Below are positions 16,735-25,963 of a DNA stretch of 57,279 nt, piece after piece. The notes below the pieces were generated by a model. It had not been told where the DNA came from. It did not search any database and saw nothing but the letters and a program-made list of their open reading frames with translations. The position numbers were made by a program, and so were the translations under genes. Source of the stretch: Actinomadura montaniterrae (GTDB lineage: Bacteria > Actinomycetota > Actinomycetes > Streptosporangiales > Streptosporangiaceae); NCBI RefSeq assembly GCF_008923365.1, contig NZ_WBMR01000040.1, positions 1 to 57,279 on the forward strand, written 5' to 3'. Within the stretch, counting starts at the first letter, position 1; each line of letters starts with the position of its first letter.

Positions 16735-16840
16735 CCGCGGTGAGCCGTGGCGAGCCGACCGCAATGAGCCGTCGTGAGCCGTGGTGGGCTGACCGTGGTG
16801 AGCTGACCGCGGCTAGCGGACCGCGGCTAGCGGACGGCCA
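16725..16840. repeat. Degenerate short tandem repeats spanning two convergent stop codons
   Basis: The 16-base block GGTGAGCTGACCGCGG, which includes the stop of the DUF1801 gene, occurs at 16725-16740 and again at 16797-16812. CTAGCGGAC occurs at 16813 and 16827, the latter holding the stop of the minus-strand regulator. Variants of GTGAGCCGTGG fill the space between. No gene lies in this interval. Confidence 0.7.
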
Positions 16841-19655
16841 TGGGGGCGAGGCCGAGGTCGGCGAGCGCGGCCTGCCCGGCGCCGGTGTGCTCGCCGCCAG
16901 CGAGCACCAGCGTGCGCGCCGCCTGGTAGCGGCAGCCGGCCGCGCCGAACGCCGCGGCGGCGGCGAGCTGGCGCGGCACGTCGCCGTCGAGGAGCGCCTC
17001 CGCCCGGTCCACCTGGGCGGACGCGACCGGGTTGCCGGCCACCAGGGCCCGCGCGGCGGCGATCCGGTCCGCGGCGTCCGGGTGCCCGGCGAGCACCGCC
17101 GTCTCCGCCCGCAGCGCCGCGTACCAGTGCAGCCACACCCAGCAGACCCACTTCCACACGTCGTCCGGCGCGGGGGCGACGCGTTCGAGCGCCGCCGCGG
17201 CGTCGCCGTGGTGGAGCGCGACCATGGCGTCGAAGACGGCGCCGTAGCCCAGGCGGTGGTCCGCCTCGGGCCCGGCCTCGTCGACGATCGCGAGCCACGC
17301 CTTCCGGGCGTCGCCGTCGCCGCGCAGGCCGTGGACCATCGCGACGGACGCGGCGGCCGGGCCGAGCGAGCGCGTCCGCAGCCGCCCGCTCTGCTCCCAC
17401 GCGTCGTGGAACCGCACGCTGCTCGCGAGGACGTCGGCGGCGTTCCCGGCGAACGCGTCCGCGACCAGCAGCCACGACGTGGCGTGGTGGCCCGCCTCGG
17501 CCAGCAGCGGATGACCGGCGAGCCGCCCGCCGAACCGGCGCGCGTCCGGCAGCCCGCCGACGCCGACGGCGGTCCCGGCGGCCATCGCGAGGGCGTCCAT
17601 CAGCTCGTGCGTCTCGGCGGGGCCGGACGGCTCGGACGGCAGCAGGTCGATCCGGCGCCGGGCCGCGGCGGCGGCGCCGAAGGAGTCGCCCGCCCAGCTC
17701 AGGGCGCCGGAGAGCGCGTCGAGGGCGGCGGACTCCGCCACCGGGTCGCCCGCCAGCCGGGCCGCTTCGACCGCCCGTTCGGCCTCCCCGACCGTCTCCT
17801 GCGCGGGATTCTCCGGGTCTCCCTGGACGGAGCCGAACGCGTCGGCGAGCACCGCGGCCCCGGCCAGCGCGACGGCCGCCCCGGCGCCCGGATCGTCACC
17901 GGACAGCGCGCGCGCCTCCGCGAGCATGGCGGCCACCTCGTCCACAGGCGGGGTGTGCTCGAACGAGCTGGAGAAGCGGTACGCGACGGTCGCGGCGGTC
18001 GCCAGGTCACGGCCGGCCCCGGCGGCGTCCCCGGCCCGGCGGGCGGCCTCCGCGGCGGCGCGGTAGAGGCGGAACATGTCGCCGTCGACGCTCCGGCACC
18101 CGGCGACGGCCGCGGCCTGCCGCAAGACGACGGCGGCCTCGGCGTCGTCCGCGAGCCCAGCGGCCTGCTCGAACCGCTGCTGCGCCTCGCCGAGCAGCGT
18201 CCGCGCGAACGCCAGCTCGGCCGTCGACCGGGCGAGCCGGCACGCGTCCGCCCGGTGTTCCGGCTGGTCGGAGGCCCAGGTGAGGGCGGCGCGCAGGTCC
18301 TCGGCGACGGCGTCGAACCGGACCCGCCAGTCCGCGCCGCCCGCGCCGGACAGCGCGTCCGCGGCGGCCAGGCACCACGCCAGATGCCGCGACCGGACGT
18401 CCGCCGCCTCGCCCGCCCCGGCGAGCCGCTCCGCCCCGTACTGCCGGATCGTCTCCAGCGCGTGGTAGCGGGTGCCCGTCTCCGACGGCGCCACGGACAG
18501 CAGGCTCTGCTCGGCGAGCCGGCCGAGCCCGTCGACGACCGCCGCCGGCTCCAGCGGCCCGAACCCCGCGACGTCCGCGGCGGCCTCCGCGGTGAACGGC
18601 GCGACGAACACCGACACCCGGCGCAGCAGCGCCCGGTCCTGCGGATCCAGCAGGTCGTGGCTCCAGTCCAGCACCGCCCGCACCGACCGGTGCCGGTCGT
18701 CCGCGCGGGACCCGCCGGTGAGGATCCGCAGCTGGTCGGAGAGCCCGGCGGTCAGGCCGTCCAGCCCGAGCGTCGCCCACCGCGCCGCCGCCAGCTCGAT
18801 CGCCAGCGCCATGCCGCCGAGCCGCTCGCAGACGGCCACGACCCCCTCGCTCACCGCCGGGCCCGGCGGCCAGCCGACCGCCGCCGCCCGGTCCATGAAC
18901 AGCGCCACCGCGTCCGACTCGTCGCCGCCCTCCCGCGACAGCGGCGGGACCGGCACCACCCGCTCGAACGGCACCATCAGCCGGGCCCGGCTCGTCACCA
19001 GGACCCGCAGCCGCGGGCACGCCGCCAGCAGCCGCTCCACGAACGGCGCGACCCCGTCGCGGACGTGCTCGCAGTTGTCCAGCACCAGCAGCGCCCGGCG
19101 GTCCGCCAGCGCGGCGGGCACCGCGTCGTCGATGCCGCGGCCCGGCTGCTCGCCGACGCCCACGGCCGACGCGACCGCCGCGCCCACCCGGCCCGGTTCG
19201 CTGACCGGGACGAGGTCGACGAACCACACGCCGTCGGGGAACTCGCCCGCCACGTCCGCCGCCACCGCCAGCGCCAGCCGCGTCTTGCCGACCCCGCCCG
19301 GGCCGACGACGGTCACCAGCCGGTGTCCCCGCACCGCGTCGGCCAGCTCGCCGCGCTCGCGCACCCGGCCGACGAACGCGGTCAGCGGCGCCGGCAGCGC
19401 GGGCGCCGCGTGCGCCTCCTCGGCGCGGGCGACCTCCGCGGCGTGCCGGGCGAGCGCCCGCCGGTCCGGCAGCCCGAGCTTGCGCAGCAGCGACGAGACG
19501 TGCGACTCGACGGTGCGCACGGAGATCACCAGCCGCGCGGCGATCTCCGCGTTGCTGAGGTGCTCCCCGAGCAGCGCGAGGACTTCGGCCTCCCGGGCCG
19601 ACACCGCTGGAACGGACACCGGTTCATTATCCGTGGTCGTTTCCGTGACCGGCAC
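16827..19655 (-). CDS. HTH (LuxR-type) regulator with NTPase and TPR regions
   Basis: A ~942-residue regulator. Unusually for LuxR/LAL proteins, the GerE-type HTH is at the N-terminus ([20 protein letters not shown], then [20 protein letters not shown], about residues 12-70). An AAA/NB-ARC-like ATPase follows with P-loop [10 protein letters not shown] and Walker [10 protein letters not shown], and the C-terminal half is helical TPR-like sequence. This order is common in actinomycete ATP-binding HTH regulators. Start uncertain: GTG at 19655 is proposed; ATGs at 19736 or 19748 overlap the promoter or start of the divergent gene. The ligand and targets are unknown; the divergent PPOX gene is a candidate. 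Confidence 0.88.
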   Translation of the reverse strand: MPVTETTTDNEPVSVPAVSAREAEVLALLGEHLSNAEIAARLVISVRTVESHVSSLLRKLGLPDRRALARHAAEVARAEEAHAAPALPAPLTAFVGRVRERGELADAVRGHRLVTVVGPGGVGKTRLALAVAADVAGEFPDGVWFVDLVPVSEPGRVGAAVASAVGVGEQPGRGIDDAVPAALADRRALLVLDNCEHVRDGVAPFVERLLAACPRLRVLVTSRARLMVPFERVVPVPPLSREGGDESDAVALFMDRAAAVGWPPGPAVSEGVVAVCERLGGMALAIELAAARWATLGLDGLTAGLSDQLRILTGGSRADDRHRSVRAVLDWSHDLLDPQDRALLRRVSVFVAPFTAEAAADVAGFGPLEPAAVVDGLGRLAEQSLLSVAPSETGTRYHALETIRQYGAERLAGAGEAADVRSRHLAWCLAAADALSGAGGADWRVRFDAVAEDLRAALTWASDQPEHRADACRLARSTAELAFARTLLGEAQQRFEQAAGLADDAEAAVVLRQAAAVAGCRSVDGDMFRLYRAAAEAARRAGDAAGAGRDLATAATVAYRFSSSFEHTPPVDEVAAMLAEARALSGDDPGAGAAVALAGAAVLADAFGSVQGDPENPAQETVGEAERAVEAARLAGDPVAESAALDALSGALSWAGDSFGAAAAARRRIDLLPSEPSGPAETHELMDALAMAAGTAVGVGGLPDARRFGGRLAGHPLLAEAGHHATSWLLVADAFAGNAADVLASSVRFHDAWEQSGRLRTRSLGPAAASVAMVHGLRGDGDARKAWLAIVDEAGPEADHRLGYGAVFDAMVALHHGDAAAALERVAPAPDDVWKWVCWVWLHWYAALRAETAVLAGHPDAADRIAAARALVAGNPVASAQVDRAEALLDGDVPRQLAAAAAFGAAGCRYQAARTLVLAGGEHTGAGQAALADLGLAPMAVR

Positions 19656-19746
19656 GGAGGCGGCCCGCACCCCGGCCGGGCGAGGCTGTGGACGACGGCG
19701 GCCGGCCCCTGCGGTCCGGTCGCGATCCACGAGCATCGGAGCGACC

Positions 19747-20229
19747 ATGACCAGCCCTTCCGCGCAGGAGACCCCGACCGCGGCCGAGCCCCGCTCCCGG
19801 GACCGGCGCCGCCGCGACACCGAGCACCGCCTCGCCCACGACACCGACATCTGGGTGGCCACCGCCTCGCCGGACGGGCTCCCCTACCTGGTGCCGCTGT
19901 CCTTCGACTGGGACGGGGAGGCGCTGCTCGTCGCCACCCCGGCGGACACCCCGACCGGCCGGAACCTCGCCGCCTCCCGCACCGTCCGGCTCGGGCTCGG
20001 CCCCACCCGCGACGTCACCGTCATCGACGGCGACGTCGAGGTCTTCGAGCTCGACGCCCTGCCGGACGAGCGGGCCGACCGGTTCGCCGAACGCTCCGGC
20101 TTCGACCCGCGCGCGTCGTCGGGGACGTACCGCTGGTTCCGCATCACCCCGCGCCGCGTCCAGGCGTGGCGGGAGGCGAACGAACTGCCCGGCCGGGACC
20201 TGATGCGCGACGGCCGCTGGCTCCCCTGA
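19747..20229 (+). CDS. Pyridoxamine 5'-phosphate oxidase-family (FMN/F420-binding) protein
   Basis: A 160-residue split-barrel protein. [20 protein letters not shown] is the family's opening strand pair, followed by [20 protein letters not shown] and [20 protein letters not shown]; the end is the conserved [20 protein letters not shown]. Such small PPOX proteins bind FMN or F420 and act as reductases or unknown enzymes. ATG with GGAG 7 bases upstream. It is divergent from the large HTH-NTPase regulator with a short shared upstream region. Confidence 0.87.
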   Translation: MTSPSAQETPTAAEPRSRDRRRRDTEHRLAHDTDIWVATASPDGLPYLVPLSFDWDGEALLVATPADTPTGRNLAASRTVRLGLGPTRDVTVIDGDVEVFELDALPDERADRFAERSGFDPRASSGTYRWFRITPRRVQAWREANELPGRDLMRDGRWLP

Positions 20230-20354
20230 CCTCCGGCGGCCCGGGACGGTGATCGCGGCCCGCCGGGGCGCCGGGTGGCGGTGATGGTGGGATCGTGGGG
20301 GACGTCGGATCATGGGCCGTGCGGGCGGGAGGCCGGGTTGAGCGGGAGGCCGGG

Positions 20355-20939
20355 TTGAGCGGGCAGGAGACCGGGACGGGCGGGCAGGAGGCGATCGGCG
20401 AGGCCGTCGCGCGGACCGTCCGGGTTCTGCGGGCGGGGCACGGCTGGAGCCTGGACGAGCTGGCCGGGCGCTCCGGCGTCAGCAAGGGCGTGCTGGTCGG
20501 CCTGGAGCAGGGCCGCGGTAACCCCAACCTCGGCACGCTCATCCGCATCTCCGACGCGCTCGGCGTGCCGCTGACCCGGCTCGTGCAGGTCGAGGAGGAG
20601 CCGCCGGTGCGGGTGTTCCGCCCGGAACGGCACGTCGTGCTGTGGGAGGGCGAGAACGGCGGGACGGGCACGCTGCTCGCGGGCAGCGACCCGCGGCCGT
20701 CGCTGGAGCTGTGGCGGTGGGAGCTGCGGCCCGGCGAGGTCCGCGAGAGCGACGCCCACGTCCCCGGCACCAAGGAGATCGTCTACGTGGAGGCGGGCAC
20801 GCTGACGCTCGGCGTGGACGGGCGCACCGACCTCATCGAGGCGGGCACGGCCGCCGTGTTCGTCGGCGACCGCCCGCACTCCTACGGCAACGCCGCGCGC
20901 GAGGACCTGCGCTTCGTCCTCGCCGTCCTCGACCTCTGA
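20355..20939 (+). CDS. XRE HTH regulator with C-terminal cupin
   Basis: A ~194-residue regulator. Residues ~12-70 form a Cro/CI HTH (VLRAGHGWSLDELAGRSGVS, then GVLVGLEQGRGNPNLGTLIR). Residues ~110-190 form a cupin barrel (LRPGEVRESDAHVPGTKEIV, VEAGTLTLGVDG). These proteins often control amino-acid or polyamine metabolism with the cupin as sensor. I choose the TTG at 20355 because GGGAGG sits 5 bases upstream; a GTG at 20295 gives a longer start with no comparable site. The 5' region carries a short direct duplication. It converges on the sliding-clamp gene. Confidence 0.85.
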   Translation: MSGQETGTGGQEAIGEAVARTVRVLRAGHGWSLDELAGRSGVSKGVLVGLEQGRGNPNLGTLIRISDALGVPLTRLVQVEEEPPVRVFRPERHVVLWEGENGGTGTLLAGSDPRPSLELWRWELRPGEVRESDAHVPGTKEIVYVEAGTLTLGVDGRTDLIEAGTAAVFVGDRPHSYGNAAREDLRFVLAVLDL

Positions 20940-20960
20940 CCCCGCCCGCCCGCCGCGCGG

Positions 20961-21048
20961 CCCAGGCCGTGAGACGCGCGGTCATGCCGTGAGGCAGGTC
21001 ATGCCGTGAGGCGGGTCAGGCCGTGAGGCGGCTCAGGCCGTGAGGCGG
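20961..21048. repeat. 17-bp tandem repeats over the 3' end of the dnaN paralog
   Basis: Four consecutive 17-base units of the type GTCAGGCCGTGAGGCGG lie at 20981-20997, 20998-21014, 21015-21031 and 21032-21048, with a degenerate fifth before them. The last unit contains the dnaN-like gene's stop codon (21033-21035) and its last residues, so the array is a tandem duplication of that gene's end. Confidence 0.8.
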
Positions 21049-22184
21049 ACGGGCATGGCGAGGTAGCGGAAACCGGTGTCGGACGGGGCGTCTGGGCCCG
21101 GCTCCTCGCCGTCCTCGCGGTCGGGGACGCCGGTGAGCAGCGCGGCCTTGGTGGGGCCGGCGCATTCGAGGCGGGCGTACTCGGTGTCGATGCCGGCGAG
21201 GCCGTCCAGCAGGTACTGGGGCGCGAACGCGATGTCGATGTCGTCCCCGGACAGCTCGACGCCGAGGCTCTCGTTGGCGCGGGCGGAGTCGCCGGACGCG
21301 GCGCGGATGCGGACCTCCCCGGCGGTGAACGCGAGCCGGATCGGGGTGCCGCGCTCGGTGACCAGCGCGGCCCGCTTGATCGCCTCGACGAACGGCGCGG
21401 TGCGGATCTCCGCGACCGACGTCCAGTCGCCGGTGAGCCGGGACCGGTAGTTGATGTACTGGTCGTCGAGGAGGCGGCTGGTCATGCTGCGGCCGCCGCC
21501 CGACACGCCGATCAGGGTGTCGGCGGCGCCGGTGAGGTCGAGGGCGACCTCGGCGCCGGGGCGGATGGCCTTGGCGGTGTCGGCGAGGGTGCGGGCGGGC
21601 ACGACGACGCCGGCGGTGAAGCCGGGCTCGGCGGGCGACCAGGTCAGCTCGCGGGCGGCGATGCGGTACCGGTCGGTGCAGGCGAGCCACATGGTGTCGC
21701 CGTCGATGTCGAGGCGGACGCCGGTGAGCATGGGGAGGGTGTCGTCGCGTCCGGCGGCGGGGACGACCTGCGCGACGGCGGCGGCGAACAGGTCGCCGGG
21801 GACGGTGCCGGCGCGCGAGGGCGGCTCGGGGAGCGTCGGGTAGTCCTCGACGGGCAGGGTGAGCAGGCCGAACTCGGCGGGCCCGCAGCGGACGACGACC
21901 TCGGCGCCCTTGGTGGTGAACTCCACGGGCTGCGCGGGCAGGTTCCGGACGATCTCGGCGAGGAGCCGGCCGGGGACGAGGGCGCGGCCGGGCTCGGCGA
22001 CGTCGGCGTCCACGCGGGCGCGGGTGGACGCCTCGTAGTCGAAGCCGGCGAAGGCGAGCCCGCCGTCGGCGGTCGCCTCGACGAGCATGCCGGCGAGGAC
22101 GGGCAGCGCGGGCCGCGCGGGCAGCGTCCGCGCCGCCCACGCCACGGCCTCGGCGAGGGTCTGACGGTCGACTCGGAACTCCAC
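21033..22184 (-). CDS. dnaN: DNA polymerase III subunit beta (sliding clamp) paralog
   Basis: A 383-residue beta-clamp protein covering three clamp domains. It starts MEFRVDRQTLAEAVAWAART and contains RPALPVLAGMLVEATADGGL, VEDYPTLPEPP, DTLPMLTGVRLDIDGDTMWL and ACTDRYRIAARELTW; it ends YLAMPVRLTA, like the clamp's C-terminal MPMRL. The GTG at 22184 is chosen because clamps begin just before the FRV strand. The normal chromosomal dnaN adjoins dnaA and recF, which are absent here, so this looks like a second clamp. It lies in line with ogt and the Ada-AlkA gene, suggesting a repair role (inference). The 3' end carries tandem repeats. Confidence 0.9.
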   Translation of the reverse strand: MEFRVDRQTLAEAVAWAARTLPARPALPVLAGMLVEATADGGLAFAGFDYEASTRARVDADVAEPGRALVPGRLLAEIVRNLPAQPVEFTTKGAEVVVRCGPAEFGLLTLPVEDYPTLPEPPSRAGTVPGDLFAAAVAQVVPAAGRDDTLPMLTGVRLDIDGDTMWLACTDRYRIAARELTWSPAEPGFTAGVVVPARTLADTAKAIRPGAEVALDLTGAADTLIGVSGGGRSMTSRLLDDQYINYRSRLTGDWTSVAEIRTAPFVEAIKRAALVTERGTPIRLAFTAGEVRIRAASGDSARANESLGVELSGDDIDIAFAPQYLLDGLAGIDTEYARLECAGPTKAALLTGVPDREDGEEPGPDAPSDTGFRYLAMPVRLTA

Positions 22185-22295
22185 CTTGGTCTGCCTTTCC
22201 ACGTTCCGCGTGCTCTCCGTGCACGGTAACTCGCGGCTCTGACAGAACGGTGATTCCCCCGTTCGAAGGCCCGCCGCCGCGCCCGGCGGGGCGGC

Positions 22296-22805
22296 TCAGA
22301 AGAGCGCCGCCTCGACGCTGCGGGTCTTGCGCTCGAAGTCGAGGAGGTAGCGCTTGCGGTCGAGGCCGCCGCCGTAGCCGGTGAGGCTTCCGGTGGAGCC
22401 GACGACGCGGTGGCACGGGACGATGACGCCGACGGGGTTCTTGCCGTTGGCGAGGCCGACGGCCCGGGACGCGCTGGGCTTGCCGAGTTCGACGGCGAGT
22501 TCCCCGTAGGTGGTGGTCTCGCCGTAGGGGATCTCCTGGAGGGCGGCCCAGACCCGTCCTTGGAACGGGGTGCCGCGCAGGTTGAGCGGCAGGTCGAACT
22601 CGGTCAGCTCTCCGGCGAAGTAGGCGGCGAGCTGCTCGGCTGTGGCGGCGAAGGGCTCGGCGTCGGGGTCCCCGGGGGCGCCGAAGGATTCCTCGGGTGG
22701 ACGGTGCCGCTGGTTCACCATGTAGAGGCCGCATAGTGCGCCGTCTATGGCCACCAAGGTGAGCGGCCCGACGGGGCTGTCGACGACGACGTGCGTCGGT
22801 TCCAT
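22296..22805 (-). CDS. ogt: Methylated-DNA-[protein]-cysteine S-methyltransferase
   Basis: A 169-residue suicide repair protein that transfers O6-alkyl groups from guanine to its own cysteine. The active site IVPCHRVVGS is intact, preceded by the DNA-binding helix (IPYGETTTYGELAVELG, then ASRAVGLANGKNP) and followed by GGLDRKRYLL. Length and layout match Ogt. It starts with ATG at 22805, only 15 bases after the stop of the Ada-AlkA gene, so the two are very likely cotranscribed for direct and base-excision repair of alkylated DNA. Confidence 0.96.
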   Translation of the reverse strand: MEPTHVVVDSPVGPLTLVAIDGALCGLYMVNQRHRPPEESFGAPGDPDAEPFAATAEQLAAYFAGELTEFDLPLNLRGTPFQGRVWAALQEIPYGETTTYGELAVELGKPSASRAVGLANGKNPVGVIVPCHRVVGSTGSLTGYGGGLDRKRYLLDFERKTRSVEAALF

Positions 22806-22820
22806 GGGTACGTCTCCTGG

Positions 22821-24293
22821 TCAGTTGGCGGGGAGAAGGTTGATGGGGTGGTCGCTCGTGGCCCACAGGTACTGCACGGCGTAGGCGCGCCAGGGGCGCC
22901 ACTGTGCGGCGTGCTTGGTGAGAGCGGCCGGTGTAGTGGGGAGGCCCAGTCCCTTGGCGGCGGCCTTGATGCCGAGGTCGCCCGGTATGAACGCGTCGGG
23001 GTCTCCTAGCGCGCGCATGGCGATGGTCTCGATGGTCCACGGGCCGAAGCCGGGGAGGGTAGAGAGGCGTGCCCGGGCCTCGTCCCAGTCGCTTCCCACA
23101 CCGAGGTCGATCTCGCCGTTGGCGAGCGCGTCCACGAGGGTGGTGAGGGTGGTGCGGCGGGTCTTGGGGAAGGCGAGCGCCTCGGGATCCAGTTCGGCGA
23201 GGGCGGCGGCGGTGGGGAAGAGGTGGGTGAGGCCGCCGCCCGGGTCGGTGATGGGGTCGCCGTAGGCGGTGACGAGGCGCGCCGCGTGTGTGCGCGCGGC
23301 GGCCACGGAGACCTGCTGCCCGAGCACGGCACGCACCGCGAACTCCGGGGCGTCCATAGAGCGCGGGACACGGCGTCCCGGCGCTTTGTCGACAAGCGGC
23401 GCCATGACGGGGTCCGCCCGGAGCAGGTCGTCGACGGCCACGGGGTCGGCGTCGAGGTCGAGCATCCAGCGGCAGCGGCTTATCGCGATGGTGAGGTCGC
23501 GCAGGTCGCTCAGCGTCAGCGTGCAGGCGACGTGGTCGGGACGCGGGCTCAGGGCGGCGATGCCGTGCCCGTGGGGGAGTCGCATGGTGCGGCGGAACGC
23601 GCCGTCCCGCCACTCCTCCACACCCGGGACGGCGGTGGCGGTGAGGTGCCCGAACAGGTTGTCCGGGCACAGCGGCGCGCGGAACGGCAGCCGCAGCGAC
23701 AGCGTCCCGGAGCCGGCGGGCGGATGCCCCTTGGCGACACGGTCGCGCAGCTGCGTCGGGGTGAGCGCGAACACCTCCCGGACGGTGTCGTTGAACGCGC
23801 GGATGCTGGCGAATCCCGCCGCGAACGCGATGTCGCCCATGGGCAGCGGCGTGGTCTCGATGAGCAGCCGCGCGGTCTGGGCCCGTTGCGCGCGCGCGAG
23901 CGCGAGCGGGCCCGCGCCGAGTTCCGCGTTGAGCTGCCGCTCGATCTGGCGGGTGCTGTAGCCGAGGCGTCCGGCGAGGCCGGGGACGCCCTCGCGGTCG
24001 ACGACGCCGTCCGCGATCAGCCGCATCGCGCGGGCGACGACGTCCGCGCGGTGGTTCCATTCGGGGGAGCCGGGGCTGGTGTCGGGCCGGCAGCGCTTGC
24101 AGGCGCGGAACCCGGCCTGCTGCGCGGCGGCGGCGCTCGGGTAGAACCGCATGTTCTCGGGCTTCGGCGGCACGACCGGGCAGCTCGGGCGGCAGTAGAT
24201 CCCGGTGGTCACGACCCCGGTGAAGAACCATCCGTCGAAGCGGGCGTCCTTCGACTGGACGGCCCGCACGCACCTTTCCACGTCCTCGTGCAT
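22821..24293 (-). CDS. Ada-type methyl-sensor/AraC regulator fused to AlkA DNA-3-methyladenine glycosylase
   Basis: A 490-residue three-part protein. Residues 1-75 are the Ada zinc domain with C34, C38, C65 and C68 (CRPSC, CKRC), where phosphotriester methyl groups are accepted. Residues ~85-185 are an AraC-type HTH (GRLGYSTRQIERQL, FAAGFASIRAFNDTVREVF). Residues ~195-490 are an AlkA glycosylase with the HhH segment LPGFGPWTIETIAMRALGDP and the catalytic Asp in FIPGDLGIK. It both senses methylation and excises alkylated purines. It heads a row with ogt and a clamp gene, which it probably activates (family knowledge plus inference). Confidence 0.95.
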   Translation of the reverse strand: MHEDVERCVRAVQSKDARFDGWFFTGVVTTGIYCRPSCPVVPPKPENMRFYPSAAAAQQAGFRACKRCRPDTSPGSPEWNHRADVVARAMRLIADGVVDREGVPGLAGRLGYSTRQIERQLNAELGAGPLALARAQRAQTARLLIETTPLPMGDIAFAAGFASIRAFNDTVREVFALTPTQLRDRVAKGHPPAGSGTLSLRLPFRAPLCPDNLFGHLTATAVPGVEEWRDGAFRRTMRLPHGHGIAALSPRPDHVACTLTLSDLRDLTIAISRCRWMLDLDADPVAVDDLLRADPVMAPLVDKAPGRRVPRSMDAPEFAVRAVLGQQVSVAAARTHAARLVTAYGDPITDPGGGLTHLFPTAAALAELDPEALAFPKTRRTTLTTLVDALANGEIDLGVGSDWDEARARLSTLPGFGPWTIETIAMRALGDPDAFIPGDLGIKAAAKGLGLPTTPAALTKHAAQWRPWRAYAVQYLWATSDHPINLLPAN

Positions 24294-24343
24294 GCCTCCA
24301 GCATCACCGATGGTCAGGCATGTTCACTGGCGGAAAAACGACA

Positions 24344-25315
24344 TCATCCCCCAGGGGCGGGGCGGCCCGCGAAGGTGTAGAGGACGACCCCGAGCGCGAT
24401 CGCGGCGATGCCCGTCCATGCTACGGCGCCGGGCGGGTCCGTGGCGGTGAACAGCGGTTCCAGCAGGGCGACGAACACGACCTCGGCGGCCTGCGTCGCC
24501 TCGACGGCGGCGAGCCTCAGCGGGTGCCGGCGGACGCGGTGCGTCGCGGCGAAGAACAGCGACGTCGCGATCACGCCGGAGCTGACCGCGACGACCAGGC
24601 TCGCGACGAGCTGCCCCGACGTCGGCGCCCCCGCCCGGACCCCGCCGGCCGCCGCGACGGCGATCCAGAACGGCAGGCTGCCGATCGACATGGCCAGCAG
24701 CCGCTGGAAGGTGTCCAGGCCGGTCCCGGCGAGCTCCATCGTCCGGCGGTTCCCGACCGGGTAGGCGACGGCCGCGACCAGCACGACCGCGACGCCGCCC
24801 GCCATGCCCGCGGACGTCCCGCCGTGCCCGCCGACCTGGCTGAGGAACACCCCGGCGAGGATCAGCAGCGACAGCGCGGCGCCCCGGCCCGGGATCCGGC
24901 CGCGCTCGTCGTCGTAGAGCAGCGGCGCGAGGAGCATCCCGCAGACGATGGTGACCTGCCAGGTCGCGGCGACGGTCCAGCCGGGCGCGAGGTCGGCGGC
25001 CAGGCACAGCGGCGCGTAGAAGAACCCGAACCCGACGGTGCCCCACAGCGTCCACGGCAGCGGGTCGGCGCGCAGTGCCCGCAGGACGGGCCGCACCCCG
25101 CCGCGCGCCCCCACGATCGCGAAGAAGATCGGCAGCGAGAAGAGGAACCGCAGCGCCCCGGTCCATTCCCAGGCGCCGCCGCCGACCGCCATCATCCGGT
25201 TCGCGATGAAGGAGGCGGAGAAGAACAGCGCGCCGAGCACGCCCAGGCCGATGGACGCGGTCGCGCCCGCGCGGCCGGTCGCGTGCAGGGGCTGCGCGGG
25301 GGCCTCGGCGGTCAC
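24344..25315 (-). CDS. DMT-superfamily multidrug resistance efflux-type transporter
   Basis: A 323-residue membrane protein with about ten transmembrane segments, similar to the EmrE-like multidrug resistance efflux family. Examples are GVLGALFFSASFIANRMMAV near the start and VAYPVGNRRTMEL in the middle. It starts with a GTG at 25315; the region upstream contains AAGGAA about 11 bases away and the palindrome GGAACGTTCC, which may be regulatory. The substrate is unknown. It is on the same strand as the Ada-AlkA gene 50 bases downstream, so some readthrough into the repair genes is possible. Confidence 0.85.
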   Translation of the reverse strand: MTAEAPAQPLHATGRAGATASIGLGVLGALFFSASFIANRMMAVGGGAWEWTGALRFLFSLPIFFAIVGARGGVRPVLRALRADPLPWTLWGTVGFGFFYAPLCLAADLAPGWTVAATWQVTIVCGMLLAPLLYDDERGRIPGRGAALSLLILAGVFLSQVGGHGGTSAGMAGGVAVVLVAAVAYPVGNRRTMELAGTGLDTFQRLLAMSIGSLPFWIAVAAAGGVRAGAPTSGQLVASLVVAVSSGVIATSLFFAATHRVRRHPLRLAAVEATQAAEVVFVALLEPLFTATDPPGAVAWTGIAAIALGVVLYTFAGRPAPGG

Positions 25316-25532
25316 TGCTGGAACGTTCCTTCCCGGTGCGGGGTCCGTCCCCGCGGGGATGGCCGAGGGGTGGCCGCCGGGGGAGTTCGCAGTCGGACAC
25401 TATCCGGCATCAAGGCGGGCGAATCCGGTCGGCCCCCGCATGACGTCGCAGGTAATCGATCTCCGGCCGCCGGCCCGGCACCGTAGAGACCACCGGGGCG
25501 GACGAACCCGGACGAACGACAGGAGAAGCGAG

Positions 25533-25895
25533 ATGAGCGACGTTCAGCAGCGGGTCGAGCAGTACCTGGCCGCCTGGAACGAGACCGACCCCGCCGCCCG
25601 CCGCGCCGCGATCGACGCGCTGTGGACGGAGAACCCCGTCTACGTCGACCCGCTCGGCGTCGCCGAGGGCCGCGCCGCGATCGACGCGTTCATCGCCGCC
25701 GCGCAGGGCCAGTTCCCCGGCCTGGTGTTCCGGGCCGCCGGCGACGTCGACGCCCACCACAACGTGGCCCGGTTCACCTGGGAGCTCGGCCCCGAGGGCG
25801 GCGAGGCGCTCGCGGTCGGCTTCGACGTGGCGACCTTCGACGACGACGGCCGCTTCGACCGCGTGACCGGCTTCCTCGACAAGGTCCCGGGCTGA
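25533..25895 (+). CDS. SnoaL-like / nuclear transport factor 2 fold protein
   Basis: A 120-residue single-domain protein with the NTF2-like cone fold: VEQYLAAWNETDPAARRAAI, then LWTENPVYVDPLGVAEGRAA and ending VATFDDDGRFDRVTGFLDKV. Members include polyketide cyclases, isomerases and proteins of unknown role. ATG with AGGAGA 6 bases upstream. It is a single gene convergent with a short-chain dehydrogenase, separated by a strong hairpin. Confidence 0.87.
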   Translation: MSDVQQRVEQYLAAWNETDPAARRAAIDALWTENPVYVDPLGVAEGRAAIDAFIAAAQGQFPGLVFRAAGDVDAHHNVARFTWELGPEGGEALAVGFDVATFDDDGRFDRVTGFLDKVPG

Positions 25896-25921
25896 AGCCC
25901 GGCAACGGCCGACGCACAGCA

Positions 25922-25950
25922 ACGGGCCGGGCGCATCGCGCCCGGCCCGT
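25922..25950. terminator. Bidirectional hairpin between convergent genes
   Basis: A perfect 13-bp stem, ACGGGCCGGGCGC (25922-25934) with GCGCCCGGCCCGT (25938-25950), and a 3-base loop. It is placed between the SnoaL-like gene (ends 25895) and the SDR gene (ends 25964 on the minus strand). There is no clear U-tract, as is usual in actinomycete terminators. Confidence 0.7.
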
Positions 25951-25963
25951 CGCGTCACGCCGG

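Noticed and set aside
16650..20252. A 1200-residue plus-strand open frame antisense to the HTH-NTPase regulator
   Set aside because: It is a low-complexity Arg/Gly/Pro/Val sequence with no motif; the minus frame has HTH, P-loop and Walker B motifs. Long shadow frames are expected at this GC content.
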